A DNA stretch of 64,000 nucleotides from Phanerodontia chrysosporium (GCA_001910725.1 MJGA01000019.1:186001-250000); one strand, 5' to 3'; counted from the first letter of the stretch, positions 1-9,200 are shown. Notes: generated by a model not told the origin, from the letters alone. Program-made: numbers and translations.

Positions 1-17
1 GAACCGGGGGACACGGT

Positions 18-1436
18 ATGGACGCCTTTTTCGGGGGCGTCGGCGGCGCTCAGCGCGCGCCGTCTCCCCCGGCTGAGCTTCTCGGTGGGGAAGGGCGAGA
101 GGAGCGTGGAGGCCGCCCCGATGGCGGAATGGAACCGCCCAGAGGGGCGAGGGTGTTGGACGGAGGAGATGAGGCCGCATATAACGAGGCCGAAAGGCTG
201 GCAGCTGGATTGGGCGGGGGTGCGGCGTCGCCGAGCGGAAGGCAGAGCAGGACGCGTTCCCCCACTCCGGAGGATGACGATGAGGAGCGGGTTTTGCAGC
301 GACTGATTGCTCATGTCGCCGCTTCAGGTCCCCCCGAGCTCAGCACGGCCGCGCGCCGGTTGCTGCAGCGCGATGCGCATACAGCCGGGGTACCGGGTGC
401 CAGACCCGGTCTTGGCCCCGCGGCGGCCGCCCTAGCTGCCGCTCCCGCCCCACCCGCGAACCCAGCTCCCCGCCAGGCCGGAACCGCGGCTCCTCTGGTC
501 AGTTTGAACCCCGGGGTGACGTCTCGGAGCTTCTTCGCCAGCATGAAGTCGAAGCCCGACCCCCGACTTCAGCAATTGCTGCTCAACCGGTACCACCTCC
601 CGCTCTCGGCTTGCACCACGGCGGCGCTGCGCGACTTGGCGGACAACCCGATCAAGTACAAGAACTCGAAATACACCGACGGCACTGGCGTCGAACACCG
701 GGTGCTCGACGTCTCCGCGTTCCCGGCCGAGACGGCTCTCACACCTGACGAATGGCGCGACGCTTATCAGCACTTCCTCGACATCTTGCGCGACGGATAC
801 CTGGACGCCGCGGCTCTGGCTGTCTGGGAGTCTCACTACCACTGGCTGTCGCGGGTCGAGGACTTCGCCGAGAACTTCCCCGCCGTTCTGGAATTCGACA
901 TCGACGTTCGGCGCACCTTCTTTGTCAGCTCTGGGTGCCAGGGAAACTTCTCGCCTGGCGACGATGCCTACGTCGGGCACTTCCGCGACGTGCAGCAGAA
1001 GCACACGCGGCGTCTGCTCGAACGGCTGGCGCGGTCGGCAGTCTCTGCTGCGAGGAGTGCGCCCAGCTCGGCGCGCTTCCACCCGTACGAGCGCGCTACT
1101 GGGACCGCGCGTATGGACAACGGCTCCGGCAACGCGTCCGGGTCACGTGGGCGCGACAGTTCCTTTCGTGACCGCGAACTCCTCTGCCTCGTCTGCGCCG
1201 TCGCTGGTCACACCGCGCGCCGGTGCAACCGCACCGAGCTCCCCGGTGGGAAGCCTGCCTTCAGCGTCTTCCGCGACGGCCAACTCGTCAGCGCGGCCAA
1301 CACTCGACGCGTCCTCTGCACATCGTGGAACATCGGCTCTCGGTCTTGCGGCAACTCCTGCCCCGGCTCCAAAGGGCACGCCTGCGCGTTCTGTGGCTCC
1401 GCCGACCATACCGCCGCGTCTAAGCGGTGCCTCTGA
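18..1436 (+). CDS. Gag-like zinc-knuckle protein of a DIRS-like retroelement
   Basis: This 472-residue frame opens with an ATG at 18 and is the first ORF of a retroelement whose left end lies outside the window. The first 160 residues are Pro/Ala/Gly-rich and probably disordered; the middle (about 165-330) looks like a folded capsid-type region. The C-terminal quarter has Cys/His clusters typical of nucleic-acid binding: CLVCAVAGHTARRC, and further on a Cys-rich stretch with CAFCGSADH. A zinc-knuckle ORF followed directly by an overlapping RT-RNase H ORF is the layout of DIRS-like and related elements. The next ORF overlaps it in another frame, so translation coupling or frameshifting is needed. 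Function is inferred from domains and context; no intact tyrosine recombinase is left to confirm the DIRS assignment. Confidence 0.6.
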   Translation: MDAFFGGVGGAQRAPSPPAELLGGEGREERGGRPDGGMEPPRGARVLDGGDEAAYNEAERLAAGLGGGAASPSGRQSRTRSPTPEDDDEERVLQRLIAHVAASGPPELSTAARRLLQRDAHTAGVPGARPGLGPAAAALAAAPAPPANPAPRQAGTAAPLVSLNPGVTSRSFFASMKSKPDPRLQQLLLNRYHLPLSACTTAALRDLADNPIKYKNSKYTDGTGVEHRVLDVSAFPAETALTPDEWRDAYQHFLDILRDGYLDAAALAVWESHYHWLSRVEDFAENFPAVLEFDIDVRRTFFVSSGCQGNFSPGDDAYVGHFRDVQQKHTRRLLERLARSAVSAARSAPSSARFHPYERATGTARMDNGSGNASGSRGRDSSFRDRELLCLVCAVAGHTARRCNRTELPGGKPAFSVFRDGQLVSAANTRRVLCTSWNIGSRSCGNSCPGSKGHACAFCGSADHTAASKRCL

Positions 1437-1884
1437 GCGCGAGCGCATCATCACCCCGTACAACGCGGACGTCTTCGAGTCGACCCTCCGCGAGCTTGGT
1501 ATTCTTGACCGCTACCCTGATCTGCCCCTTCGTCTGCGCTCTGGCTTTCCTATCGGCGACATGCCGGACCCTTCTTGCACCGTGGCTCCTGCCAACCATG
1601 CTTCTGGAATCGCGCACATGGACTTCATATCTGCATACGCTCGTGAACAAGTCGCCCTCGGCCGCATGTCTGGCCCTTATACCCGCACCGAAGTCGAAGA
1701 GGTGCTGCACTCCCCTTTCGTTTCCTCTCCGCTCTCCGTCGTCGAGAAGGCTGGCGCTCCGGGACAGTTCCGGCTCGTCCAGGACTGCTCCTACGTGAAC
1801 GAAGCCGGGATCTCCGTCAACATGTGGATCGATCCCGACGACTTCCCGACTCAGTGGGGCACGGCTGCCGCCTTCGCCGAAATC

Positions 1885-2277
1885 GTGAGTCGTTGTTCTT
1901 TGCCGCACTGGGGCGTGTGCCTGTGCTGGCTGGCCGCGCTGGGGCGAGTGCCTGCGCATTGGCCCTTTTCCGGCTGCACTGGGGCGAGTGCCTGTGCGCG
2001 AATAGCCGCGGCTGTTGTTTTTTGGCTGCGCTGGGGCGAGTGCCTGCGCATTGGCCTCTTTCCGGCTGCACTGGGGCGAGTGCCTGTGCGCGAATAGCCG
2101 AGGCTGTCGTTTTTGGCTGCGCTGGGGCAAGTGCCCGTGCACTAGCCTTGTCCGGCTGCGTCGCGTGCGCGTTTGTGCGCCGTCAGCCGTGGGCGCGGAC
2201 GCCGTTCCTCCGTCTCTGTGTCGTGCGTGTCGTGCGTGACGGGTCTGACACGTTCTCGATAGGTTGCGACGTGCAAG
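1885..2277 (+). other. Predicted intron inside the retroelement RT
   Basis: The GTGAGT donor follows an isoleucine codon exactly at a codon boundary; the acceptor is followed by a codon run encoding PGSQACSLDIDSAF, which restores the RT palm. A CTGAC branch-like motif lies about 25 nt before the acceptor. The intron holds stop codons in frame and a minisatellite. It is much longer than the roughly 50-nt introns of the other genes here. Confidence 0.5.
1936..2160 (+). repeat. 91-92 bp minisatellite, about 2.5 copies, within the RT intron
   Basis: Copies begin at about 1936, 2028 and 2119 with the shared start GCGCTGGGGC(G/A)AGTGCC. Each unit itself holds two related halves built on CTGGGGCGAGTGCCTG, and a diverged half copy precedes them near 1900. 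Copies differ at a few sites only, so the array is fairly young. Confidence 0.8.
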
Positions 2278-2937
2278 CCTGGTTCACAGGCGTGCTCGCT
2301 CGATATCGACTCTGCCTTTCGGAACATTCCCATTCACCCCAAACACAAACCTTGGCTGGTTATCCAGCGCGAGGACGGCACCTTCTACATCGACCACACA
2401 TGCCCGTTTGGCATCGCCTCGGGCACCGGCCTGCAGGGCGTGGTCATGGACGCTATCGTCGACGTCCTGGCCTCTCGCGGCATCCGGCTCGTCCGGAAGT
2501 GGGTCGATGACATGGTGAACGTGCGCGAACCCGTCGGCGTTGACGACGATGGCAACTGGGTGTACGCGCACACCGTCCAGGACATCTTCGACATCACCGA
2601 GCCTCTGGGCGTGCCGTGGAAGGCGAGCAAGTGCTTCGACTTCGGGTTCACCGTCGTCTACCTCGGTTTTTTGTGGGACCTGCCTGCGCGCACGGTCTCG
2701 CTGGCGGAGGAGAAGCGAGTGAAGTACCTTGCCAAGCTCGAGGCCTTCCTCGTCGACTTGGAGGCCAGGAGGCGCGTGTCGCAACGCGCGGTCATGTCTC
2801 TGAACGGCACTCTGTCCCATATCTCCTTTGTCTACCCGCGAGGACGCTCGTACTTAACCGGCCTCTCTGCCTTCCTCGCCAAGTTCCCCGACCGGCACAC
2901 GACACTGTGGGCTCCACGCTCCCTCCTGAGCGACTTG

Positions 2938-2942
2938 CGCTG
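2938..2942 (+). repeat. Target site duplication, left copy (CGCTG)
   Basis: CGCTG precedes the 5' LTR and is repeated at 11044-11048 after the 3' LTR. Removing the element plus one copy restores the RT reading frame exactly. Confidence 0.9.
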
Positions 2943-2966
2943 TGTCACAGTTTTTCGTCTTAACCC

Positions 2967-2979
2967 TTAGGGTTAGGGG
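2967..2979 (+). other. Telomere-like TTAGGG pair near LTR left end
   Basis: Two TTAGGG units in tandem, preceded by AACCC so that a CCCTTAGGG palindrome forms. TTAGGG is the telomere repeat of most filamentous fungi. The same motif lies in the 3' LTR (7501 bp downstream). It may be chance. Confidence 0.5.
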
Positions 2980-3057
2980 CAGCAGGTGACAGAAGCGATT
3001 ACTCCGAACTGTGACATGCAGAAGCGCTGGAGTGACAGCCCTAGGCTCGGGGCTGGT

Positions 3058-3092
3058 CACGTGATACGGCGGTCACGTGATGCGCACACGTG
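3058..3092 (+). promoter_or_regulatory. Cluster of three CACGTG sites in LTR U3
   Basis: CACGTG occurs at 3058-3063, 3074-3079 and 3087-3092, i.e. three palindromic E-boxes in 35 bp, about 300 bp upstream of the TATA box. The first two share the longer context GGTCACGTGAT. Such sites are bound by basic helix-loop-helix factors in fungi; that the element uses one is inference. Repeated in the 3' LTR at 10559-10593. Confidence 0.5.
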
Positions 3093-3237
3093 CGGTATCC
3101 CAGGGTCACATGGTCGAAGGTCTAGAAGCAGGCAAGGGTCTGGAAGCGCCGAGACACTCCGGAATGGACTAGAAAGCCCTGGAGGTCTCTGGACAGGTCC
3201 GGACAGTGCTGGAACGTTCTGGAGGTTTCTGGGACAT

Positions 3238-3285
3238 CGTAGGAACATTTAGGAACGTGTAGGAGAATGTAGGAATGCCTGTAGG
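3238..3285 (+). repeat. Degenerate 10-11 bp repeats (TAGGAA core) in U3
   Basis: About four to five head-to-tail variants of GTAGGAACAT lie here and again in the 3' LTR. Possible enhancer repeats; no function shown. Confidence 0.55.
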
Positions 3286-3360
3286 GCACTAGCCAATAGC
3301 GTAGTAGGTATTAGATAGCTAGGACCCTGAACACCGGTCCCTGGGGACCTGGTGCACATG

Positions 3361-3368
3361 TATATAAA
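3361..3368 (+). promoter_or_regulatory. TATA box of the LTR promoter
   Basis: TATATAAA lies 33 bp upstream of the AGCTTCAATCT segment that is complementary to the primer-binding site, placing the transcript start at about 3394. Copy in the 3' LTR at 10862. Confidence 0.75.
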
Positions 3369-3393
3369 CCCTGAGGGCTGGGGGTGCCTCCCC

Positions 3394-3404
3394 AGCTTCA
3401 ATCT
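3394..3404 (+). other. Self-primer: probable first 11 nt of the retroelement RNA
   Basis: AGCTTCAATCT is the exact reverse complement of 3545-3555, just after the LTR. In the Tf1/sushi group of gypsy elements the first 11 nt of the mRNA fold back onto the PBS, are cleaved and prime minus-strand synthesis. Position relative to the TATA box fits a transcript 5' end. Confidence 0.75.
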
Positions 3405-3544
3405 CATCGCATCTCTCCTCTCTAGCCTCTATACCTCGTCTTCAAGCCTGGCTACACCCTTTGTAGTCCAAGTAAACCTTTGCCAGTGAGTATTGCTGGT
3501 TGGTTTGGTGTATAGGCGCTAGGGCAGCGCATTTTTGTGATAGA

Positions 3545-3555
3545 AGATTGAAGCT
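3545..3555 (+). other. Primer-binding site complementary to the element's own 5' end
   Basis: AGATTGAAGCT starts 2 nt after the LTR and pairs over 11 nt with 3394-3404; pairing stops on both sides. No tRNA 3' end was needed to explain it. Confidence 0.75.
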
Positions 3556-4693
3556 AGCCAACCTACTCCACCTTTGGTGGCCTAGGTTATTGCTTTGGGT
3601 TCTGGGGGCTTGTTTGAACAAGTGCTTTTGCGCTTTGTTCAGTTTTCTGCCGATCCACAGGCGTAAGTGGGCACTATAGTACCTTTTTAGGTACAGACAG
3701 GGGAACGTGGTGTAACCCACCTCAGAGGGCTTTGCCTGCGGACGAGTAACCCCTGTTGTAGTGCTGGACTAAGGGTGTAATACCCTGTCCAACCAGTTTT
3801 AGCTGCGTGGCGTGGAAACCCGCAGTAATACCCCTTTCTCTTCGTTGAGGGTTGGCTGGCAGGAAAGCCTTGCGCTTTGCCTGTGTGGAGAAGTTTTCTG
3901 GCTTGTGTACACAGGCTGACCCGTGTTTACTAGTGCCTAAAGCTGCTAGGAACCGTTTTGTCCTTGCTAAGGACGAGAGCTCTGGCAAACCCTTGCTTGA
4001 GCGCATCAAGATCTCGAACCTTCACCGCTTCAAAGACGTTGGGAAGCCGCGCCCTGCGTACAAACCTCGCACTACACCCTACACCCCTGTCCCTGGTCGT
4101 CGTGAAAGGCTTGCTCGTGAAGCAGACTTGAACGACTTCAAGCACCAGCTTCAGCTCGAAGACTATCGCAACGAACAGCGCAAGCGCCGCCTACTCGATC
4201 GCATCGCGAACGCCCCTCCCCCTCTACCCCTCATCGAACGTATTGAACCTCCCCCTACTCCCCCTATCGAAGTCAAACCCATTCCCAAAGACCTTCGCTT
4301 TCACACCAACACTCAGGTCCATCAGCTGCGCGACTACGGACGAAAGTTCAACGGCGCCCTTAACCACTTGGGTCCGTTCTTTCAGAAGCTAGACGAGCAG
4401 CGTTTTCGAGTTGGGTTGACTGAACACGAGCTCTACACCTTGGGCTTGTTCAAGGAGAGGTTCGACAACATTCGCAAACACCTTCAGACCATCGTCGAGA
4501 CGAAGGAGTACACCACGAGGGAGTGGAAGAAGATTTCGAGGGATTTGAAGAAGGCAGGCGCACATAGCTTCGCTGAGCTTAAGCCACGCTTCGCTGAGCA
4601 TTGCAGGGAGCTGATTCAGGAGTTGGGTGAAGATTGGTTGTTTTTGGAGAAGAACCTCGATTAGTTTTTGTATCTGCGCGTTTTTGAATCAAG
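3556..4693 (+). other. Long retroelement leader without any ATG
   Basis: From the inferred transcript start (about 3394) to the Gag start at 4694, roughly 1300 nt contain no ATG in any forward frame; at 1 in 64 about 20 are expected. This lets a scanning ribosome reach Gag, and also means the long open frame at 3849-4664 has no AUG start. Confidence 0.85.
3849..4664 (+). CDS. Leader ORF of unknown function lacking any ATG
   Basis: The frame opens after a TGA at 3846 and runs 271 codons to a TAG, ending 29 nt before the Gag ATG. It contains no methionine codon at all. The predicted chain is charged and looks protein-like: a basic N-terminal part, a charged helical stretch, a Pro-rich linker with repeated PPPTPP-type segments, and a helical C-terminal half (about residues 155-271). 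I do not recognise a domain. Options are start at a non-AUG codon (TTG at 3852 is the first near-cognate), a spliced form that builds an AUG at a junction, or a leader under selection only to lack AUG. It sits where most gypsy elements have only a short leader. Confidence 0.5.
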   Translation, partial: GLAGRKALRFACVEKFSGLCTQADPCLLVPKAARNRFVLAKDESSGKPLLERIKISNLHRFKDVGKPRPAYKPRTTPYTPVPGRRERLAREADLNDFKHQLQLEDYRNEQRKRRLLDRIANAPPPLPLIERIEPPPTPPIEVKPIPKDLRFHTNTQVHQLRDYGRKFNGALNHLGPFFQKLDEQRFRVGLTEHELYTLGLFKERFDNIRKHLQTIVETKEYTTREWKKISRDLKKAGAHSFAELKPRFAEHCRELIQELGEDWLFLEKNLD

Positions 4694-5836
4694 ATGTCGC
4701 TCAATTCAAATCCTGTTGACTTTGGTTTGCGTTCTGCTTCAAGTTCAAGTGGCATGGACCCTTGGGGAGCGTTAGAACTCGGCTCTATGGCTGAGGGAGG
4801 CCCTACCCCAGTTTTGGCCGCTGCGCCGCTTTCGACCTCTTACGAAGAGTACAGCCAGTCATGGGTACAAGCCGCTCAGGAAGGACTGACTCCTGGTGAC
4901 TTTAAGGCCCTCGTTGACAGCCTGGGTAACTGGGTAAAGGCTGAAATAGCTCAAGTAAGGTCGGAAATGGGTTCAGAAGTCCTTCGCTTGAAGGAAGCCC
5001 TTCGCAAACGCAAAACCGAGGCCAAGACACTTCAGGAGCAGATAGACATTCTTGAGCAGACTAGACAGCACTTGTCTGCGCAGATAGCAGAGGCTCAGAA
5101 CCAAAATCGCGTTTTGCAGAACGCTATGCAGGTGCTGAAGCAGGAGAACGAGAGCTTGAAAGTGTTGGTTCAGCAAGGCACTAGTGGAGGCAACATTGGG
5201 TTGTCTCAGTCTTTGTTCCCTACCATGAAGGAGCCTGACACCTTTAATGGTGATAAGGCTAGTAAGCTGGATGACTGGCTCGAGTCGATGGCACTCTGGT
5301 TGCGCCACCGTGGCGTAATGGACGACGAAAAGAAGATAGAGACGGCGATGACTTACCTGCGAGGTTCAGCAAAGAAGGTCATGCAAGAGTACTTCGACAA
5401 GGTGGCAGACTCAAAGCCCCTTGGTACTTGGACCAACTTTGTGAACGAACTCCAGAAAGGATTCCAACAGACCGACAAGAAGGACAGGGCAAGGGCAGAG
5501 TTTGAGCAGCTTGTCAGCAAGAAAGGAACGAACGAGAAGACTTTCAATGAGCTTGCTGCTCGTTTCCGTTCGCTGGCTCGCCAAACTGGCTTCTCCAACG
5601 AGGAACTGTTGGTCAAAGCCTATGCCCATACCCCTCGTGCCGCCGCCGATGTACTGGCAGCCCGTGGTCGTGCTCAGTGGGCTACGACCTGGGATGGTTG
5701 GTTGAAGGATGTTCAGGAGATTCTGCAGGATCAACGTCTCTTGACGGGCACCGTACTCTCTGGACAGCCTCAGTCGTCAAAAGACCCTGACGCTATGGAT
5801 GTCGACGCCTTGAAGAAGGGGCTCAGCCCAGGGTAA
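4694..5836 (+). CDS. gag: Gag capsid polyprotein (gypsy)
   Basis: Begins at the first ATG of the transcript. 380 residues: a variable N-terminus, a long coiled coil at about 85-165 (heptads with LQEQIDILEQ and LKQENESLKVL), then the retrotransposon Gag capsid fold at about 184-345 (FNGDKASKLDDWLESM, W-x3-F, RFRSLARQTG). The chain ends at a TAA (5834-5836) just before the zinc knuckle, which continues in the +1 frame. The frame change lies at a GGGG run (5817-5820): losing one base would join the two parts. Either programmed +1 shifting, a base-calling error or a real mutation. Gag packages element RNA into virus-like particles. Confidence 0.85.
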   Translation: MSLNSNPVDFGLRSASSSSGMDPWGALELGSMAEGGPTPVLAAAPLSTSYEEYSQSWVQAAQEGLTPGDFKALVDSLGNWVKAEIAQVRSEMGSEVLRLKEALRKRKTEAKTLQEQIDILEQTRQHLSAQIAEAQNQNRVLQNAMQVLKQENESLKVLVQQGTSGGNIGLSQSLFPTMKEPDTFNGDKASKLDDWLESMALWLRHRGVMDDEKKIETAMTYLRGSAKKVMQEYFDKVADSKPLGTWTNFVNELQKGFQQTDKKDRARAEFEQLVSKKGTNEKTFNELAARFRSLARQTGFSNEELLVKAYAHTPRAAADVLAARGRAQWATTWDGWLKDVQEILQDQRLLTGTVLSGQPQSSKDPDAMDVDALKKGLSPG

Positions 5837-5867
5837 AGGCAAGACAGCCAAAGTCCAGAAGGTTGCC

Positions 5868-6275
5868 ATGTCGTTCGAGGAGGCGAAGAAGAAAGGCTGC
5901 TGCGCTCAGTGTGGAGGCAAAGGCCACATCGCCAAGGAGTGTCCATCGAAGAAGAACAACTCAGGTTCTTCGACGTCGTCGAGTAAAACCACCAATGCAC
6001 CGGTGGCCAGTTCGTCAAAGGCTTCGCCTTCAAAGGGAAAGGAGAAGGATAAGGGCTCTCGCCACACGAAGAACAGCGTGCGCGAGGTGTACGCCAGCGA
6101 CTCGGAGAGATTCCAGGAGGTAGCCTCTGACGAGGAGTCGAGCTCGGATAGCTCAGAAGAAGAAGATACCCCCAAGACCAAGCAAAAGAAGAAGTCGTCT
6201 TCGAAGGAGAAGGTGCAGAAGATTAACCGCGTGGTATTCTCAGACGATGAGGATTTTCTGCAGGGACCGATGTAG
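5868..6275 (+). CDS. Gag C-terminal zinc-knuckle segment
   Basis: Starts, if independent, at ATG 5868, but the frame is open from further upstream and aligns as the end of Gag. Near the start it has CCAQCGGKGHIAKEC, a CCHC knuckle (C-x2-C-x4-H-x4-C) that binds the packaged RNA, followed by a Ser/Lys/Asp/Glu-rich acidic tail. It is in frame +1 relative to Gag and the Pol frame is -1 relative to it, with a 25-nt overlap (6251-6275). Confidence 0.75.
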   Translation: MSFEEAKKKGCCAQCGGKGHIAKECPSKKNNSGSSTSSSKTTNAPVASSSKASPSKGKEKDKGSRHTKNSVREVYASDSERFQEVASDEESSSDSSEEEDTPKTKQKKKSSSKEKVQKINRVVFSDDEDFLQGPM

Positions 6276-9200
6276 AGTCTGCGACATCTGGTCCGTTTTT
6301 AGATTTCCTTTACCCTCCCGACTCAGTAGAATGTATTAGATCAGTTTTGGAATCGAGAAAAGTCTCTAGTTTACCCTCTAAATCGAGCTTTATCGTTCCA
6401 GTAACTTTGAGTCAGGGTAAGGAAATCAGAGTGCAGACTACCGCGCTGGTTGATTCAGGGGCCTATGCTGTGTTCATTAGCCATCGCTTCGTCAAGAAGC
6501 ATAAGCTGAAGACGAACCAGCTGGCCAGGGAGATACGCGTTTACAACGCAGATGGCTCCAGGAACAAGTGTGGCAGTATTGAGGAGTACGCTTGGCTCGA
6601 CGTAGCCGTAGGGGACCATGTCTCCAGACAAGCATGCCTCATTACAGATCTGGGTGGAAAGGACATGTTCCTCGGCTTTAGCTACTTGAAGAAGCATAAT
6701 CCCGAGATAGATTGGGATAAGGGCGAGTGGAAGTACTCCAGATGCCCAGATTCTTGTCGCTTTACCAGCCACAAGGCTCAAGTAGCGCAAGCAGAGCTCG
6801 AAGAACCTATGGATGAGGACTTCGAGGAGGAAGAAGAGGAGCCTTGGCTCCAGTGGGTCGACCCTTCCACCCCAGATGGCCGCGTTTTGGCATTAACTTG
6901 CCGGAAGATCGCAGCGATGTGCAGTATTCGTTCGCTGGAGGGAATCGAGGGCTGGGAGCAGCTTGTCCCTGCACAGTATCAAGACTATGGGGACGTGTTT
7001 TCGAAGCGTGCAAGCGAACGGTTACCCGTACGAAAGCCTTACGACCACGCTGTCGAGTTTATCGACGGAGCTACCCTACCTCGACCAGCTCGTAATTACT
7101 CGCTGTCGCCAGAAGAGAGGAATTCTCTGGACGAGTGGATTCAGGAGAATCTCGCCAAGGGATACATCAGACCAAGTAAATCCCCGCTGGCAGCACCAGT
7201 CTTTTTCGTGAAGAAGAAGGACGGTTCATTGCGCTTGGTGCAGGACTACAGAAAGCTGAACGAAGTCGTTAAGAAAGACCGCTTCCCTATACCCAAGATC
7301 TCAGACCTTATAGATCGACTATCTAAGGCTAGTATATACACCAAGATTGACCTTAGATGGGGGTATAACAACGTCAGAATCAAGGAAGGAGACGAGTGGA
7401 AGCTGGCCTTCATCACACCTTTCGGTTTATACGAACCTACAGTGATGTTCTTCGGCCTCAGCAATGCACCAGCAACCTTTCAGCGCATGATGAACCATAT
7501 TCTCGACGATCTGATTCGAGAAGGGCATGTCATGGTCTACCTAGACGACATTCTCATCTTCACGAATGACTTGGACCACCATCGGCGATTAGTTCGCGAG
7601 GTATTGCAGCGGCTACGCGACAATGACCTGTTCGCTAAGCCAGAAAAATGCTTCTTCGAGACGGATAGCATTGAATACCTCGGAATGATCATCAGCAAGG
7701 GGTCGGTTCAGATGGATCCATCGAAGGTAGATAGCGTTTTATCTTGGCCCATACCCAAAAGGGTCAAAGATGTCCAGGCTTTCCTGGGTTTTGCTAACTT
7801 CTACCGACGGTTTATTCGAGACTTTGGCAAGATTGTTCGCCCATTGTCAGAGCTTACCCGCAAAGGCAAAGAGTGGGAATGGGGGCCTGAGCAGCAGGAT
7901 GCCTTCGATACACTCAAAAGAGCGTTCACTACTGCGCCTATTCTCAAGATTCCAGACGACGAGCACCCTTTTAGGCTCGAATGCGATTCGTCAGACTTTG
8001 CTACGGGGGCTGTACTTGAGCAACTGGGCGAGGATGGCCTTTGGCACCCTGTCGCGTTTTACTCCAAGGCGCTAGGCGTACATGAGCGCAACTACGAGAT
8101 ATACGACAAGGAGATGCTAGCCATCATCCGCGCATTGAAGGAATGGCGCCACCACTTGGAGGGACACCCTCTACCATTCGACATATGGTCAGATCACCAG
8201 AATTTGACCTATTTCCGCAAGGCGCAAGACTTGACGCGACGCCAAGCACGTTGGAGTCTTTTCCTCACACGTTTCCACTTCAAGTTGGAGCACAAGCCTG
8301 GAAAGACGATGAAGCGGGCTGATCCAATGTCCAGGAGGCCAGATCATGAATTGGGGGTGGATTGCGACAATCGTGAAAAAGTCCTTTTGAAGCCAGAATA
8401 TTTCGCGATTCGAGCCATGCAACCAACCCATTCATCGATAGTGGACGATAGCAAACTGCTAGAAAGGATCAGAAAAGCCCTGCTGGACGACGAAGTCACC
8501 AAGTCGTACAAAGACCTGATGTTGAAAGGACCAAGAGAGTTCGGGAAGGACTTAGCGGAATGGCACCTCGAGGACGGGCTACTACTGCACCGAGGCAAGG
8601 TGTATGTGCCCAAGGACGACGAGATTAGGGCGGATCTACTCAAGTTACACCACGACTTCCCTGGGGCTGGACACCCTGGACGATGGAAGACGTTGGAGTT
8701 GCTGTCGCGCAACTACTGGTGGCCAGGAATGTCGGTTTACGTCAAGAAGTACGTCGCAGGCTGCGAAGTCTGCCAGTCGCATAAAAACGTCAACCAGAAG
8801 CCTGCTGGCCTGCTACAACCGAACGAGGTTCCGTCGGAACCCTGGGAGATAATCTCATGCGATATGATCACGGACTTGCCTGAGTCGGACGGTTACAACG
8901 CTATCTTCGTAGTCGTTTGCCGCTTAACCAAGCGAGCACATTTCCTCCCCATCACCAAGGAGTTTTCAGCCAAGGATCTGGGAAATTTGCTCTATGAGCG
9001 TGTTTGGCCTTTGCACGGCCTACCCAGACAGATCATTTCAGATAGAGGAACGCAGTTCGCAGCGAAACTCTTCCAGGAATGGTGCAGACTCCTGGGGATC
9101 AAGTCAGCAATGACTACAGCGTTTCACCCTCAGGCAGACGGTCAGACTGAGCGAGTTAATCAGTCATTGGAGCAGTATCTGCGCTGCTACACAAGCTTCA

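Larger units (their letters stand above)
1438..2942 (+). pseudogene. DIRS-like reverse transcriptase, N-terminal part, split by gypsy insertion
   Basis: This frame overlaps the end of the zinc-knuckle ORF and encodes the RT fingers and palm. Exon 1 runs to 1884 and includes the motif LVQDCSYVN. A 393-nt intron follows (GTGAGT donor at 1885, AG acceptor at 2276-2277). Exon 2 resumes in frame with the motif LDIDSAFRNIPIHP, then DHTCPFGIASG and the catalytic motif KWVDD, in place of the usual YxDD. The frame is cut at 2942 by insertion of the gypsy LTR and resumes at 11044. Start codon unclear. The RT type (palm motif FRNIPIHP, DHxxPFG) fits DIRS/Ngaro-like elements; the intron is inferred from splice signals and restored frame, not from RNA. 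Confidence 0.6.
2943..3542 (+). repeat. 5' LTR, 600 bp
   Basis: Begins TGTCACAG and ends GTGATA, so the tips are imperfect inverted repeats. Sequence repeats at 10444-11043 with no difference that I can see. U3 holds three CACGTG sites, two TTAGGG units near the left end and a short degenerate TAGGAA-type repeat; a TATATAAA box lies at 3361 and the inferred transcript start near 3394. R-U5 therefore covers about 3394-3542. Confidence 0.95.

Noticed and set aside
432..1082. 216-codon antisense frame over the zinc-knuckle ORF
   Set aside because: Shadow of a GC-rich coding frame on the plus strand; no domain content.
2967..2979. Telomere or interstitial telomere tract
   Set aside because: Only two TTAGGG units, and they belong to the LTR; not a chromosome end.
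2986..3252. 88-codon ORF inside each LTR (also 10487-10753)
   Set aside because: Identical in both LTRs because LTRs are copies; lies upstream of the LTR transcript start and has low-complexity Arg/Gly content.
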